Counted from the stretch's first letter, positions 53,022 through 61,965 are shown. The stretch is DNA of 64,000 nucleotides from JBEVJK01 sp963791325 (GCA_963791325.1 CAWBRU010000008.1:186001-250000), one strand, 5' to 3'. Notes: generated from the letters alone by a model not told the origin. A program made the numbers and translations.

Positions 53022-53812
53022 GCGCCCTGCTCGAAGTCGCCGGGCTGAGCAAGCGCTTCCGGCGCAGCGGCGCGACGCTCGCCGCGCTCGACGATGTCTC
53101 GCTGACCGTCGCCGCCGGCGAGACCGTCGCGCTGGTCGGGCCCTCGGGCAGCGGCAAATCGACCTTGGCGCGGCTGGTGCTCCGGCTGATCGAGCCCGAC
53201 AGCGGCGAGATCCGCTTCGCCGGCGGGGATTTTCTCGCCTTGCGCGGGGCGGCATTGCGGGCGGCCCGGGCCCGGCTGCAGATGGTGTTCCAGGATCCGC
53301 TCGCCGCCTTCAACCCGCGCGCCACGGTCGGCCGCGCGATCGCCGATCCGCTGCGCATCCACGGCCTGGCGGCGGCGAGCGGACGGCCGGCCGCCGTCGC
53401 CGCCCTGCTCGCCCGCGTCGGCTTGCCGAGCGCGCTCGCCGACCGGCGCATCCACGAGATTTCCGGGGGACAGCGCCAACGGGTGGCGATCGCCCGCGCC
53501 ATCGCCACCCGGCCGGCGCTGCTGGTCCTCGACGAAGCGCTATCGGCGCTCGACGTCGAGGTGCGCGCCGCGATCCTGGCGCTGCTCGATTCGCTGCGGC
53601 AAAGCGACGGGCTTGCCTATCTGCTGATCTCGCACGACCTCGGCGTGGTGCGCGCATTCGCCGAGCGGATTGCCATCCTCGATGGCGGCCGGATCGTCGA
53701 GGCCGGTCCGGCGCGCGCGGTGATCGACAATCCGCGCTCGGCCACCGGGCGCGCGCTGGTCGCCGCCATGCCGCGGCTTTCCGCCCCGCCTGCCGAAGGA
53801 TTCTCGCCATGA
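53018..53812 (+). CDS. Peptide-type ABC transporter ATPase (DppF-like)
   Basis: A 264-residue ATPase. Walker A GPSGSGKST, Q-loop MVFQDPLAAFNPRATV, signature ISGGQRQR, Walker B LLVLDEALSALD, switch His in ISHDLGVV. NPR in the Q-loop block is typical for DppF. Starts with GTG 53018. Its stop overlaps the next ORF start (ATGA). Confidence 0.9.
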   Translation: MSALLEVAGLSKRFRRSGATLAALDDVSLTVAAGETVALVGPSGSGKSTLARLVLRLIEPDSGEIRFAGGDFLALRGAALRAARARLQMVFQDPLAAFNPRATVGRAIADPLRIHGLAAASGRPAAVAALLARVGLPSALADRRIHEISGGQRQRVAIARAIATRPALLVLDEALSALDVEVRAAILALLDSLRQSDGLAYLLISHDLGVVRAFAERIAILDGGRIVEAGPARAVIDNPRSATGRALVAAMPRLSAPPAEGFSP

Positions 53813-54327
53813 CCGACACGCCCGAGCCGCGCGCCGAGCGGCTCAGCCGCGAGCTCGCGGCCGCCTTCTGGAACCGCGCCGATCTTTACCGTCTCATTCT
53901 CGAGGCGCTGATTGCCGAGCTCGGTCCTCGCCGCGCGGAGACGGTGCTCGCCGGAGCGATCGAGGCACGCGGCCGCGAGGTCGCCCGTCAGGCTTTCGCC
54001 GGCTTCGGCCCGAACCAGGCCCGGGCCGTCGGCGAGGCGTTTCTGGCGGCGAGCCCGGACAGCGGCCGGCTCTATCCGGCCGACGTCGAGCGCACTGCCG
54101 CCGGCATCCGCTTCAGGGTGCGGCGCTGTCCGCTGAAGGACGCCTGGGTTGCGGCGGGCGTCCCGGAGGAGCGGCTCGCCACGCTCTGCCGCATCGCCGG
54201 CGCCTTCGACCGCGGCCTGTTCGAAGCAGTCGGCGTCGGCTTTGCCAACACGACATGGTCGCCCGGACACGGCTCGGACTGCTGCCACATCGAGCTTAGA
54301 GATCGCGACAGCGACGTCGGGGAATAG
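53809..54327 (+). CDS. L-2-amino-thiazoline-4-carboxylic acid hydrolase family protein
   Basis: A 172-residue cytoplasmic protein resembling the ATC-hydrolase family, whose characterised member in Pseudomonas opens the thiazoline ring during L-cysteine production. Relevant blocks are FRVRRCPLKDAW, LCRIAGAFDRGLFEAVGV and the C-terminal HGSDCCHIELRD. Conserved cysteines lie in CPL, LC and CC. It ends the operon with a 4-bp overlap, which links it to the transporter. The substrate is not shown by sequence, and many family members probably have other activities. Confidence 0.68.
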   Translation: MTDTPEPRAERLSRELAAAFWNRADLYRLILEALIAELGPRRAETVLAGAIEARGREVARQAFAGFGPNQARAVGEAFLAASPDSGRLYPADVERTAAGIRFRVRRCPLKDAWVAAGVPEERLATLCRIAGAFDRGLFEAVGVGFANTTWSPGHGSDCCHIELRDRDSDVGE

Positions 54328-54424
54328 CCGGCCGAACATCCGCAAGAGCCGCAGAAGGTGACCTTGGAGCGGAGTATCGGTTGTTCGAGCCGGTGCTTCA
54401 CTGCAAATCTCCGGTCTTCCGCTA

Positions 54425-54464
54425 TTCCGGACGGGAGACAGCCGCCAGTTTTTCTGGATTGCTC
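54425..54464 (+). repeat. Dispersed intergenic repeat, copy B
   Basis: TTCCGGACGGGAGACAG at the left end and TTTCTGGATTGCTC at the right end match the copy at 61921-61961 (TTTTGGACGGAAAACAG and GTCCTGGAATTGCCC). The centre is variable. Confidence 0.5.
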
Positions 54465-54479
54465 AGGAAACCATGGCAT

Positions 54480-54497
54480 ATGGGCAGATCTGCCCAT
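54480..54497. promoter_or_regulatory. Perfect 18-bp palindrome, candidate operator
   Basis: ATGGGCAGATCTGCCCAT is identical to its reverse complement over all 18 bases. It lies 398 bp upstream of livG and 15 bp after repeat copy B. A dimeric regulator could bind it; which one is unknown. Confidence 0.4.
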
Positions 54498-54894
54498 GGT
54501 GCTTCCAGCCTAATCTTGGCATGTTCTTTGCGGCTGCTCGGCCCTCCCACCGCGCCGCCGTGCTCGGCGGGCCGGGGACGGCTCCCGCCCCCACCGACGT
54601 TCGCCCGCCGAGCACATGCTTTTTCCGGGCTCGATGTCGATGGGCTCACGGGTCGTGCAGTCCCGACCTCGGCACCATCCCGCCGCCGGCCGGCCCGAGA
54701 CCGCCGCCGTCGCGCGAAGAGTGTGGGTCGCCGGCGTGCCCTTCATTCCCGGCGATCGGGGCGGCGGCCGGCCAAGCTTCGGCGCGCTTGTCAAAACTCC
54801 GCGCACGTGCTTATCAGCCGCCCGGGCCGCGCGCCGAAGCATTGCCGGATCTCGGCAGCAGCTGCGCATCTGCCGCCCCCAGGCATCGGGATCC

Positions 54895-55680
54895 ATGGCC
54901 GCCATCATCGACGTCGACAATGTCAGCAAGCGCTTCGGCAGCCTTCTTGCCGTCGACAATTGCTCGCTGTCGGTCGAGCAGGGCTCGATCACCGGCTTGA
55001 TCGGCCCCAACGGTGCGGGCAAGACGACGCTGTTCAACATGGTGGCCGGCGCCTTCCCGCCGAGCTCCGGCCGTATTCTTCTCAACGGCGCCGACGTTAC
55101 CGGCCTTGCCGCGCACCAGCTGTTTGCCCGCGGCCTGCTGCGCACCTTTCAGATCGCCCAGGAATTCTCCCATATGACCACGCTCGAGAACCTGATGGCG
55201 GTGCCGGCGGCTCAGGCGGGCGAGAGCCTGTTCACCGCCTGCTTTCGCCGCGGCATCGTCGCGCGGGAGGAAGCGCGGACCCGCCGCCGCGCCCTCGACG
55301 TGCTCGACCTGCTGCGCCTCGGCCACGTCAAGAACGAGCCCGCCGGCAATCTTTCGGGCGGCCAGAAGAAGCTGCTCGAGCTGGGCCGGGTGATGATGAC
55401 GGAGCCCGAAGTGGTGCTGCTCGACGAGCTCGCTGCCGGCGTCAACCGCACCCTGCTCAACGACCTCGCCGCCGCGGTCGAGCGCCTCAACCGGGAAAAG
55501 GGCCTCACCTTCTTCGTCATCGAGCACGACATGGACCTGATCGCCAGGCTCTGCGACCCGGTGATCGTCATGGCCGCCGGCAGCGTCATGGTCGAAGGCT
55601 CGATGGCCGAGATCCGCGGCCACGAAGGCGTGATCGAGGCCTATTTCGGCGGCGGCCGCGGCCGGGACGCGCGGGCATGA
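54895..55680 (+). CDS. livG: Branched-chain amino-acid-type ABC transporter ATPase LivG
   Basis: A 261-residue cytoplasmic ATPase. Walker A GPNGAGKTT, LivG-type TFQIAQEFSHMTTLENLM, signature LSGGQKKL, Walker B VVLLDELAAGVN (Leu replaces the usual Pro after Glu), switch His in VIEHDMDL. Start at ATG 54895; an open frame back to 54616 is ignored. Its stop overlaps livF (ATGA). The ligand of the transporter may be amino acids or another carboxylate. Confidence 0.9.
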   Translation: MAAIIDVDNVSKRFGSLLAVDNCSLSVEQGSITGLIGPNGAGKTTLFNMVAGAFPPSSGRILLNGADVTGLAAHQLFARGLLRTFQIAQEFSHMTTLENLMAVPAAQAGESLFTACFRRGIVAREEARTRRRALDVLDLLRLGHVKNEPAGNLSGGQKKLLELGRVMMTEPEVVLLDELAAGVNRTLLNDLAAAVERLNREKGLTFFVIEHDMDLIARLCDPVIVMAAGSVMVEGSMAEIRGHEGVIEAYFGGGRGRDARA

Positions 55681-56387
55681 GCCTGCTCCAAGTCACCGAC
55701 GTCCACGGCGGCTATGGCGGGGCCGACATCTTGAACGGCGTATCGCTCGCGGTCGATGCCGACGAGATCGGCGTCATCGTCGGCCCCAACGGCGCCGGCA
55801 AATCGACGATGCTGAAGGCCGTGTTCGGGCTGCTTCGGGTGTCGGATGGCTCGGTCGCGTTTGCCGGCAGGCCGATCACCAACCTGCCGCCGGAGCGGCT
55901 GGTGCGCAGCGGGCTGTCCTACGTTCCACAGGAATTCAATGTCTTCCCGACGCTGTCGGTGGACGAGAACCTGGAGATGGGCGCCTATACCAGGCGCGAC
56001 GATTTCCGCCCGCAGATCGACGAGGTCTACGGCTTCTTTCCGCCGCTGCGCGACAAGCGGCGGCAGCCGGCCGGAGAGCTGTCGGGTGGCCAGCGCCAGA
56101 TGGTTGCGATCGGCCGCGCGCTGATGACCGGGCCCAAGCTCTTGCTGCTCGACGAGCCGACGGCCGGGCTGTCGCCGCTCTATATGGACGAGATCTTCGA
56201 GCGCATCCTGGCCATCAATGCGGCCGGCGTCGGCATTCTGATGGTCGAGCAGAATGCCCGCCAGGCGCTGGCGATCGCCCACCGGGGCTTCGTATTGGCG
56301 ACCGGCGGCAACCGCTTCACCGGCACCGGCGCCGAGCTGCTCGCCGATCCCGAGGTGGCCAAAAGCTTTCTTGGCGGAGGCCACTAG
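55677..56387 (+). CDS. livF: Branched-chain amino-acid-type ABC transporter ATPase LivF
   Basis: A 236-residue ATPase. Walker A GPNGAGKST, YVPQEFNVFPTLSVDENL (LivF block), signature LSGGQRQM, Walker B LLLLDEPTAGLSP, MVEQNARQALA. It overlaps livG by 4 bp and is 1 bp from livH. Confidence 0.92.
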   Translation: MSLLQVTDVHGGYGGADILNGVSLAVDADEIGVIVGPNGAGKSTMLKAVFGLLRVSDGSVAFAGRPITNLPPERLVRSGLSYVPQEFNVFPTLSVDENLEMGAYTRRDDFRPQIDEVYGFFPPLRDKRRQPAGELSGGQRQMVAIGRALMTGPKLLLLDEPTAGLSPLYMDEIFERILAINAAGVGILMVEQNARQALAIAHRGFVLATGGNRFTGTGAELLADPEVAKSFLGGGH

Positions 56388-56388
56388 C

Positions 56389-57414
56389 ATGGGAGCGAGC
56401 GGCATGCTCTCGGCCCTGCCGATCAACGAATTGGTCTTTTTCATCAACAAGGGGCTCATCGCCGGCCTGATCATCGGCTCGGTCTATGCGCTCGGCGCCG
56501 TCGGCGTCACGCTGATCGCCGGCATCCTGCGCTTCTCGCATTTTCCGCATGGCGACATGATGACGGCCGGGGCCTTCGTGGCGGCCATCCTGGCTGCCCT
56601 GCTGCCGGGCGTCGGCACCGCGGTCGGGCTGCCGGCCGCCTTCGTGCTGATGCCGGTGGCGATGGCGGTGACTGCCGCGCTGGCGATCGGGCTCGACCGG
56701 GTGTTCTACCGGCCGCTGCGCCAGGCCGGGGTCAAGCCGATCGTCATCGTCATGGCCTCGATCGGGGTCATGCTGATGATGCAGGGGCTGATCCGGCTGT
56801 TTGCCGGCACCGAGGCGCGCCAGATCGACGCCGGGGCCAAGGCGATCTACAAGCTGCCGATCGGCGGACGCGACGTCGTGCTGACCGGGCCGCAGCTTCT
56901 GCTGATCCTGTTCACCCTGGCCGCCGTCCTGTTCCTGCACCTCTTCCTGACCCGCTCAAGACTCGGCAAGGCGATGCGGGCGATGGCCGACAATGCCGAC
57001 CTGGCGCGCATCTCCGGCATCAGCACGGAGACGGTCGTGCGCACCACCTGGATCATCGCCGGCAGCCTGGCGGCCGCGGGCGGCACGCTTTTGTCGCTCG
57101 ATGTCTCGCTGAAGCCGGACCTTTCCTTCAACCTCTTGCTGCCGATCTTCGCCGCGGCGATCGTCGGCGGCATTGGCCAGCCCTATGGCGCGATCGCCGG
57201 CGGCCTCTTGGTCGGCTATGCCGAAACGCTGGCGGTGTTCAACTGGTCGGTGCTGCTGCGGCCGCTGCAGCCGCTGCTGCCCGCCTGGATCGAGGTGCCC
57301 GCCAAGCTCGCGTTCGTGCCGACCGAGTACAAGATCGTGGTTCCGTTCGTCATTCTGATCGCCGTGCTGATCTGGCGGCCGACCGGCATCTTCCGCGGGA
57401 GGCTGGCGAAATGA
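56389..57414 (+). CDS. livH: Branched-chain amino-acid-type ABC transporter permease LivH
   Basis: A 341-residue inner-membrane protein. GLIIGSVYALGAVGVTLIAG, FSHFPHGDMMTAGAF and AMADNADLARISGIST are LivH hallmarks, with the coupling loop just before TTWIIAGSLAAAGG. ATG 56389 is directly after the livF stop; the 3' end overlaps livM by 4 bp. Confidence 0.93.
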   Translation: MGASGMLSALPINELVFFINKGLIAGLIIGSVYALGAVGVTLIAGILRFSHFPHGDMMTAGAFVAAILAALLPGVGTAVGLPAAFVLMPVAMAVTAALAIGLDRVFYRPLRQAGVKPIVIVMASIGVMLMMQGLIRLFAGTEARQIDAGAKAIYKLPIGGRDVVLTGPQLLLILFTLAAVLFLHLFLTRSRLGKAMRAMADNADLARISGISTETVVRTTWIIAGSLAAAGGTLLSLDVSLKPDLSFNLLLPIFAAAIVGGIGQPYGAIAGGLLVGYAETLAVFNWSVLLRPLQPLLPAWIEVPAKLAFVPTEYKIVVPFVILIAVLIWRPTGIFRGRLAK

Positions 57415-58679
57415 CCAGCTATCGCAGCCGTGCGGCGCTGATGATCGCCGGAGCCGCTCTTCTGGTCGGCCTGGTCTTCGCCTGGCTGGGCGCCGCCTAC
57501 GGCATGCGCATGCTGGTCGAGGCAAGCTGCTATGCGCTGATCGCGCTCGGGCTCACCATCCAATGGGGCTATGCCGGACTGTTCAACGCCGGCATCATGG
57601 GCTTCGTCGCCATCGCGGCCTTCGTCTCGATGCTCGTCTCCTATCCGGTCAACGGCCTGTTCTGGAACTCCGCAGGCCCGGCGATGCTCGGCCAGGCCGC
57701 CTTGGTTGCCGCGGCGGGCGTGGCCGCGACGGTGGCGGCCAGCCAGACCCATCGTCTCGGCCTGCCGCGCCGGATGCGCACGCTGCTCACGGTGCTGGTC
57801 GGCGCGATCGCCTATCTTTGGGCGCAGAGCGCGCTCGACCCCGCCGCCACGCTGATCGAGAGCCAGGCGCGCTTCATCGGCGGGCTCGGCCTGCCGGTCG
57901 GGCTTGGCTGGCTGCTCGGCGGGCTCGCCGCCGGCGGCCTCGGCTGGGTGGTGGGGCGGATCACACTCGGCCTGCGCGCCGACTATATGGCGATCGCCAC
58001 GCTGGGCATTGCCGAGATCGTCAAGGCGGTGCTGAAGAACGCCGACTGGCTGACCAAGGGCACCTTGACCGTCTCGCCGCTGCCGTGGCCGGTGCCGACA
58101 CCCAACGAGCTCGGCTTCGTCTGGTCGCGGGCCGCCTATCTGAGCGTCGTCGCCGTGCTGATCGTCGTCTTCTACGTCCTGCTCGAGCGCGCCTGGCATG
58201 CACCCTGGGGCCGCATGATGCGCGCCATCCGCGACAACGAGGTCGCCGCCGAGGCGATGGGCAAGGACGTCAACCGCCGCCGGCTGGAGATCCTGGTGCT
58301 CGGCAACATCATCATCGGCATCGGTGGGGCGGCGCTGATCACCTTTTCCAGCATTTTCGATCCGGGCAGCTTCCAGCCGCTCAACCACACCTTCCTGATC
58401 TGGGTGATGGTCATCCTGGGCGGCGCCGGCAACAATCTCGGCACCATATTGGGGGCGCTGATCATCTATGTGGTGTGGGTGATGTCGGAGCCGGCGACGC
58501 TGTTCTTGTTCCAGCATGGCGCCGACTGGGGCAGCCAGCTGTTCGGCTGGCAGGCGCCCGGCGATCTGGCGACCCGGGCCTTGCAGATGCGCGTCTTCGT
58601 CATCGGCCTGGCGATCACGCTGGTGCTGCGCTTTGCCCCGCGCGGCCTGCTGCCCGAAAAAATCGTCCACCACGATTGA
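57411..58679 (+). CDS. livM: Branched-chain amino-acid-type ABC transporter permease LivM
   Basis: A 422-residue inner-membrane protein, longer than most LivM. The core has ALGLTIQWGYAGLFNAGIMG, LRADYMAIATLGIAEIVKAV and GRMMRAIRDNEVAAEAMGKD. Two hydrophobic stretches between ~85 and ~155 (AALVAAAGVAATVAASQ and LLTVLVGAIAYLWAQSAL) look like extra helices. Overlaps livH by 4 bp. Confidence 0.9.
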   Translation: MTSYRSRAALMIAGAALLVGLVFAWLGAAYGMRMLVEASCYALIALGLTIQWGYAGLFNAGIMGFVAIAAFVSMLVSYPVNGLFWNSAGPAMLGQAALVAAAGVAATVAASQTHRLGLPRRMRTLLTVLVGAIAYLWAQSALDPAATLIESQARFIGGLGLPVGLGWLLGGLAAGGLGWVVGRITLGLRADYMAIATLGIAEIVKAVLKNADWLTKGTLTVSPLPWPVPTPNELGFVWSRAAYLSVVAVLIVVFYVLLERAWHAPWGRMMRAIRDNEVAAEAMGKDVNRRRLEILVLGNIIIGIGGAALITFSSIFDPGSFQPLNHTFLIWVMVILGGAGNNLGTILGALIIYVVWVMSEPATLFLFQHGADWGSQLFGWQAPGDLATRALQMRVFVIGLAITLVLRFAPRGLLPEKIVHHD

Positions 58680-58699
58680 GGGGGCGCCGGCGCACCCCC
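58680..58699. terminator. Hairpin between convergent livM and its binding protein gene
   Basis: GGGGG (58680-58684) pairs with CCCCC (58695-58699), with further GC pairing inside, between the livM stop and the stop of the convergent binding protein. It has no T-run, so termination is uncertain. Confidence 0.4.
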
Positions 58700-58712
58700 G
58701 CAGCGCTGCCGG

Positions 58713-59930
58713 TCAGTTGACCTGGCCGACCTCGCGGAAGCCGGGACCGGCGATCTCCATCTCGATGATGACGCCCGGCACGTCGCCGTGATCGTCGAAC
58801 TCCTGCGAGCCCGAAGCGCCTTCATAGTTGATGTCCTTGCCTTCCTTGATCAGCTTGACCGCCTTTTCCCATTCGCCGGGGTAGATCGGCTCGCCGGGCG
58901 CGGTGGCCACCTCGCGCAGCGCCTTGGAGAGGCCCTCGCGGCTGTCGGAGCCGTTCTTCTCGATCGCCAGCGCCAGCAGGAATGCCGCGTCGTAGGCCTG
59001 CGGGCCGAACGAGGCGGCCGGATCGAGGCCGGCGGCCTTGGCAAGCTCGGTATATTTGGCGGTGCCGGGCGTCTCGGAGCGGCCGATCTTGACCCCGGTG
59101 AAGCCGTCGAGCTTGCCTTCGCCGATCGCCTTGACCAGCGAGTCGCTGATCATGCCGTCGCCGCCGGCGAACTTGGAGAAGTCGCCGCCTTCCAGCGCCT
59201 GGCGGATGATGGTCTGGCCAGAGCCGTCGGCATAAGCCAGCACCACCAGCATGTCGGCGCCTGCCGAGGCGAGCGAGCCGAGCTCGGCCCGATAGTCGGC
59301 CTTGCCGTCCTCGTGCGCCTCCTTGGCCGCGACCGTGCCGCCTTCCTTCTTGAACGCCGCCTCGAGCGCGTCGGCGAAGCCTTTGCCGTAGTCGTTGTTG
59401 ACATAGGTGACGGCGATCGAGCCGATCCCCTTGCGCTTCAGGATCTTGGCCAGCACGTCGCCGCTATAGGCGTCGGAGGGCGTGGTGCGGAACAGCAGGT
59501 CCTTGTCGTCGATGGTGGTCAAGGCCGGCGAGGTGGCTGCCGGCGACACGATGACCACGCCGCCGGGGATCGCCGCGCTGTTGGCGGCCGCGATCGTCTC
59601 GCCCGAGCACAGCGGCCCGACCAGCGCCACCACCTTCTCGGCATTGACCATCCGGTCGGCGGCGTTGGCGGCGGCGGTGGCGTCGGCACAGGTCGAATCG
59701 CCCTGCACCATGACCAGCTTGCGCCCGTCGAGAATTCCGCCCTGGTCGTCGACATGCTTGACGGCCAGCGACGCGGCGTCGTGGATCGGCGGCACCAGGC
59801 TCTCGATCGGGCCGGTGAAGCCGCCGAGAAAGCCGATCTTGACGTCGGCCGCCCGGGCGCCCGCTTGGGCAGCCAACAGCGCCAAGCCGGCGAGCGCCGC
59901 ACAGCCCAGTCGGCGGGTGATCATGGTCAT
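58713..59930 (-). CDS. Branched-chain amino-acid-type ABC transporter substrate-binding protein
   Basis: A 405-residue periplasmic binding protein of the Peripla_BP_6 (LivJ) type. Sec signal (LGCAALAGLALLAAQAGARA). VKIGFLGGFTGPIESLVPPI, VNDYGKGF-like VNNDYGKGFADALEAAF and IYPGEWEKAVKLIKEGKD then INYEGASGSQEFDDHGDV are diagnostic. A conserved Cys pair (STCADATAAAN and GPLCSGETI) is visible. It is convergent with livGFHM, so it has its own promoter and its level can be set separately. ATG 59930 follows GGGAGG. Confidence 0.93.
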   Translation of the reverse strand: MTMITRRLGCAALAGLALLAAQAGARAADVKIGFLGGFTGPIESLVPPIHDAASLAVKHVDDQGGILDGRKLVMVQGDSTCADATAAANAADRMVNAEKVVALVGPLCSGETIAAANSAAIPGGVVIVSPAATSPALTTIDDKDLLFRTTPSDAYSGDVLAKILKRKGIGSIAVTYVNNDYGKGFADALEAAFKKEGGTVAAKEAHEDGKADYRAELGSLASAGADMLVVLAYADGSGQTIIRQALEGGDFSKFAGGDGMISDSLVKAIGEGKLDGFTGVKIGRSETPGTAKYTELAKAAGLDPAASFGPQAYDAAFLLALAIEKNGSDSREGLSKALREVATAPGEPIYPGEWEKAVKLIKEGKDINYEGASGSQEFDDHGDVPGVIIEMEIAGPGFREVGQVN

Positions 59931-60048
59931 TGTTCATTTCCTCCCTTAAACCCTGGAAATGTCCCCACCTTTTTAAGTCGGCAGGGCTGATTGCGGCGGC
60001 AAGTGTCGGATGCAGAGCAGGATTTGTAAAGCCGCCCCGCCGGCACGG

Positions 60049-61299
60049 TCAGCCTGCCGCAGCGGCACCTCCGGCCACCGGAAGTGCCGGCCGGGCACGC
60101 CAGTAGAGGAACGACAGGATCGACATGTTGACCAGATTGAAGGCGATGCCGTTGAGAAAGGCAAGCTGATAGGACCCCGTCAGGTCGTAGATCCAGCCCG
60201 ACAGCCAGCCGCCCAGCGCCATGCCGATGACCGTTGCCATGATGACGATGCCGACCCGCCGCCCGGCCTCGACGGCCGGCATCGTCTCGCGCACGATGAT
60301 GGCATAGCAGGGGACGATGCCGCCCTGCGACAGCCCGAACACGAACGAGACGATATAGAGCGAGGCCAGGCCGTCGAACGGCAAATAGAGCAGCAGCGAG
60401 ATGCATTGCAGCATCGAGCCGATCAGCGCGGTGGCGATGCCGCCGATCCGGTCGGCGACGAAGCCGGAGGCGACCCGGCTGACGATTCCTGCGGCCAGCA
60501 TCAACGACAGCATCTCGGCGCCGCGGGCGACGCCGTAGCCCAGATCCATGCAGTAGGCGACAAGATGGACCTGCGGCATCGACATCGCCGTGCAGCAGCC
60601 GATGCCGGCGGCCACCAGAAGCAGCTGCAGCCGGCCGGGAGCGATGTTGAGCGATACCTTGCGCGCCCGATGCGCGGCGACCGAGGTCTCGGCCGCAAGC
60701 GCCAGGCGCCGCCGCAGGCAGAGCACCATCGGGATCATGCTCGCCAGGCAGAACAGTCCGATCATGATATAGGTCGACCGCCAACCATACGACAGGATGA
60801 AAGGTGGCATGGTTGCCGGCCAGACCGCGCCGGCCAGATAGTTGCCGGCCGCGGCGATCGCTACCGCAATGCCGCGGCGACGCACGAACCAGTGCGAGAT
60901 GTCGGCGATCAGCGGGCCGAACGTGGCCGCCGAGCCGATGCCGATCAGCAGGCCCTGGACAAGGGTGAATTGCTCGATGGAACGGGCATGGGCGGCGAGC
61001 AGGAAACCGGCGCCGAGCATCAGCGCCGCGCCCAGCGCCGGCCGCACGAAGCCGAAGCGGTCGATGGCCCGGCCGCCGAGCGCATTGCCGGCGGCAAAGC
61101 CCAGCATGGTCGCCGTATAGGCGAGCGATGCCTGGCCGCGGTCGGTGCCGAATTCCGCCTGGACGGCGGGCAAAACGACGATCACCGCCCAGGTGCCGAC
61201 GCCGCCGACGGCCGACAGCACCACCGACACCACCAGCCGCAACCAGGCATAGCGGCCGTCGATGTCGGCGGACGCAGCGGCGTTAATCGGCGCATTCAT
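60049..61299 (-). CDS. MFS transporter (NNP/OFA-like, monocarboxylate-type topology)
   Basis: A 416-residue 12-helix carrier. Start ATG 61299 (MNAPINAAASADIDGRYAWL) is chosen because the ~65 residues before it in the open frame are hydrophilic and unlike a transporter. LPAVQAEFGTDRGQASLAYT and GGRAIDRFGFVRPALGAALM (motif A region) fit the oxalate/formate-antiporter-like branch. Substrate unknown. Upstream is the divergent small acidic gene. Confidence 0.82.
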   Translation of the reverse strand: MNAPINAAASADIDGRYAWLRLVVSVVLSAVGGVGTWAVIVVLPAVQAEFGTDRGQASLAYTATMLGFAAGNALGGRAIDRFGFVRPALGAALMLGAGFLLAAHARSIEQFTLVQGLLIGIGSAATFGPLIADISHWFVRRRGIAVAIAAAGNYLAGAVWPATMPPFILSYGWRSTYIMIGLFCLASMIPMVLCLRRRLALAAETSVAAHRARKVSLNIAPGRLQLLLVAAGIGCCTAMSMPQVHLVAYCMDLGYGVARGAEMLSLMLAAGIVSRVASGFVADRIGGIATALIGSMLQCISLLLYLPFDGLASLYIVSFVFGLSQGGIVPCYAIIVRETMPAVEAGRRVGIVIMATVIGMALGGWLSGWIYDLTGSYQLAFLNGIAFNLVNMSILSFLYWRARPALPVAGGAAAAG

Positions 61300-61435
61300 C
61301 TGCGCATCCTGCCTGCGCCGGGGCGGATCAGGCAGCGCCACAACCCGCTTTCCGCCCGGGCCAGAGGCTCCGTGCAACCCATGGCTCGCTCGGCCGTTCA
61401 GGTCGGCAAGCGGGTTTGAAACGAGGTGAGACATC

Positions 61436-61723
61436 ATGGCCAAGTCCGTAGACGGCCGCAGCGCGCCGGCCGAAAACGCCCGGATCCCCGTCAAGACGCT
61501 CGACTGGGACAGCCTTCAGGGCGGTGAGGAGGTGGTGCCGACGCTGGACGAGCCGGATCTCAGGGTCGAAAGCGAGGAGGCCGAGCAGGCGGCGCAGGCC
61601 GAGGCGATCGACGACGACGACAATCCCTACAATGACAGCGACGAAGCCCTGCCCGATGACGGCGAGGAGCGCACGCTGAGCCGCGATCCCGGCCGCGAGC
61701 ACCCGCGCTTCGACGAAAGCTGA
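61436..61723 (+). CDS. Small acidic protein of unknown function
   Basis: A 95-residue, strongly acidic protein with disorder-like runs (EESEE-type and DDDDNPYNDSDEALPDDGEE). ATG 61436 follows AGGTGAG, and the codon use is like the neighbours. I do not recognise the family. It is divergent from the MFS gene, with 136 bp between the starts. Confidence 0.55.
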   Translation: MAKSVDGRSAPAENARIPVKTLDWDSLQGGEEVVPTLDEPDLRVESEEAEQAAQAEAIDDDDNPYNDSDEALPDDGEERTLSRDPGREHPRFDES

Positions 61724-61920
61724 GGCCCGCTGCCGTGGTGCTCGGCCGGCTCGGAGCCCCTGCCCCGAGGAACGGCCAGAGGATGATCGGCTGTTCGGAA
61801 AGATCGTGCTCGATCAAAGGATTAGAGTAAGATGCCGAGGCGAAGACACGCCTTCGGCCCGTTGGAGCGGACCACTTGCTTTCGGATCGGTTTCCCCTGG
61901 AAGCCCTTGTTTTTCCGCAA

Positions 61921-61961
61921 TTTTGGACGGAAAACAGTGGCCGCTTGTCCTGGAATTGCCC
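61921..61961 (+). repeat. Dispersed intergenic repeat, copy C
   Basis: TTTTGGACGGAAAACAG through CTTGTCCTGGAATTGCCC. It matches copy B at both ends and copy A read in reverse. It ends 4 bp before the glycosyltransferase stop. The rest of 61724-61920 shows no gene. Confidence 0.5.
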
Positions 61962-61965
61962 TGGT

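Larger units (their letters stand above)
54328..54894. other. 567-bp intergenic region upstream of livG
   Basis: No convincing gene: an open frame that runs from 54381 lacks protein-like composition until it merges with the liv genes in a different reading frame. It contains a dispersed repeat copy (54425-54464) and a perfect 18-bp palindrome (54480-54497). The livG promoter must lie here. Confidence 0.55.

Noticed and set aside
54381..54900. Coding sequence upstream of livG
   Set aside because: The open frames here have no ribosome-binding site, contain a repeat copy and a palindrome, and lack protein-like composition.
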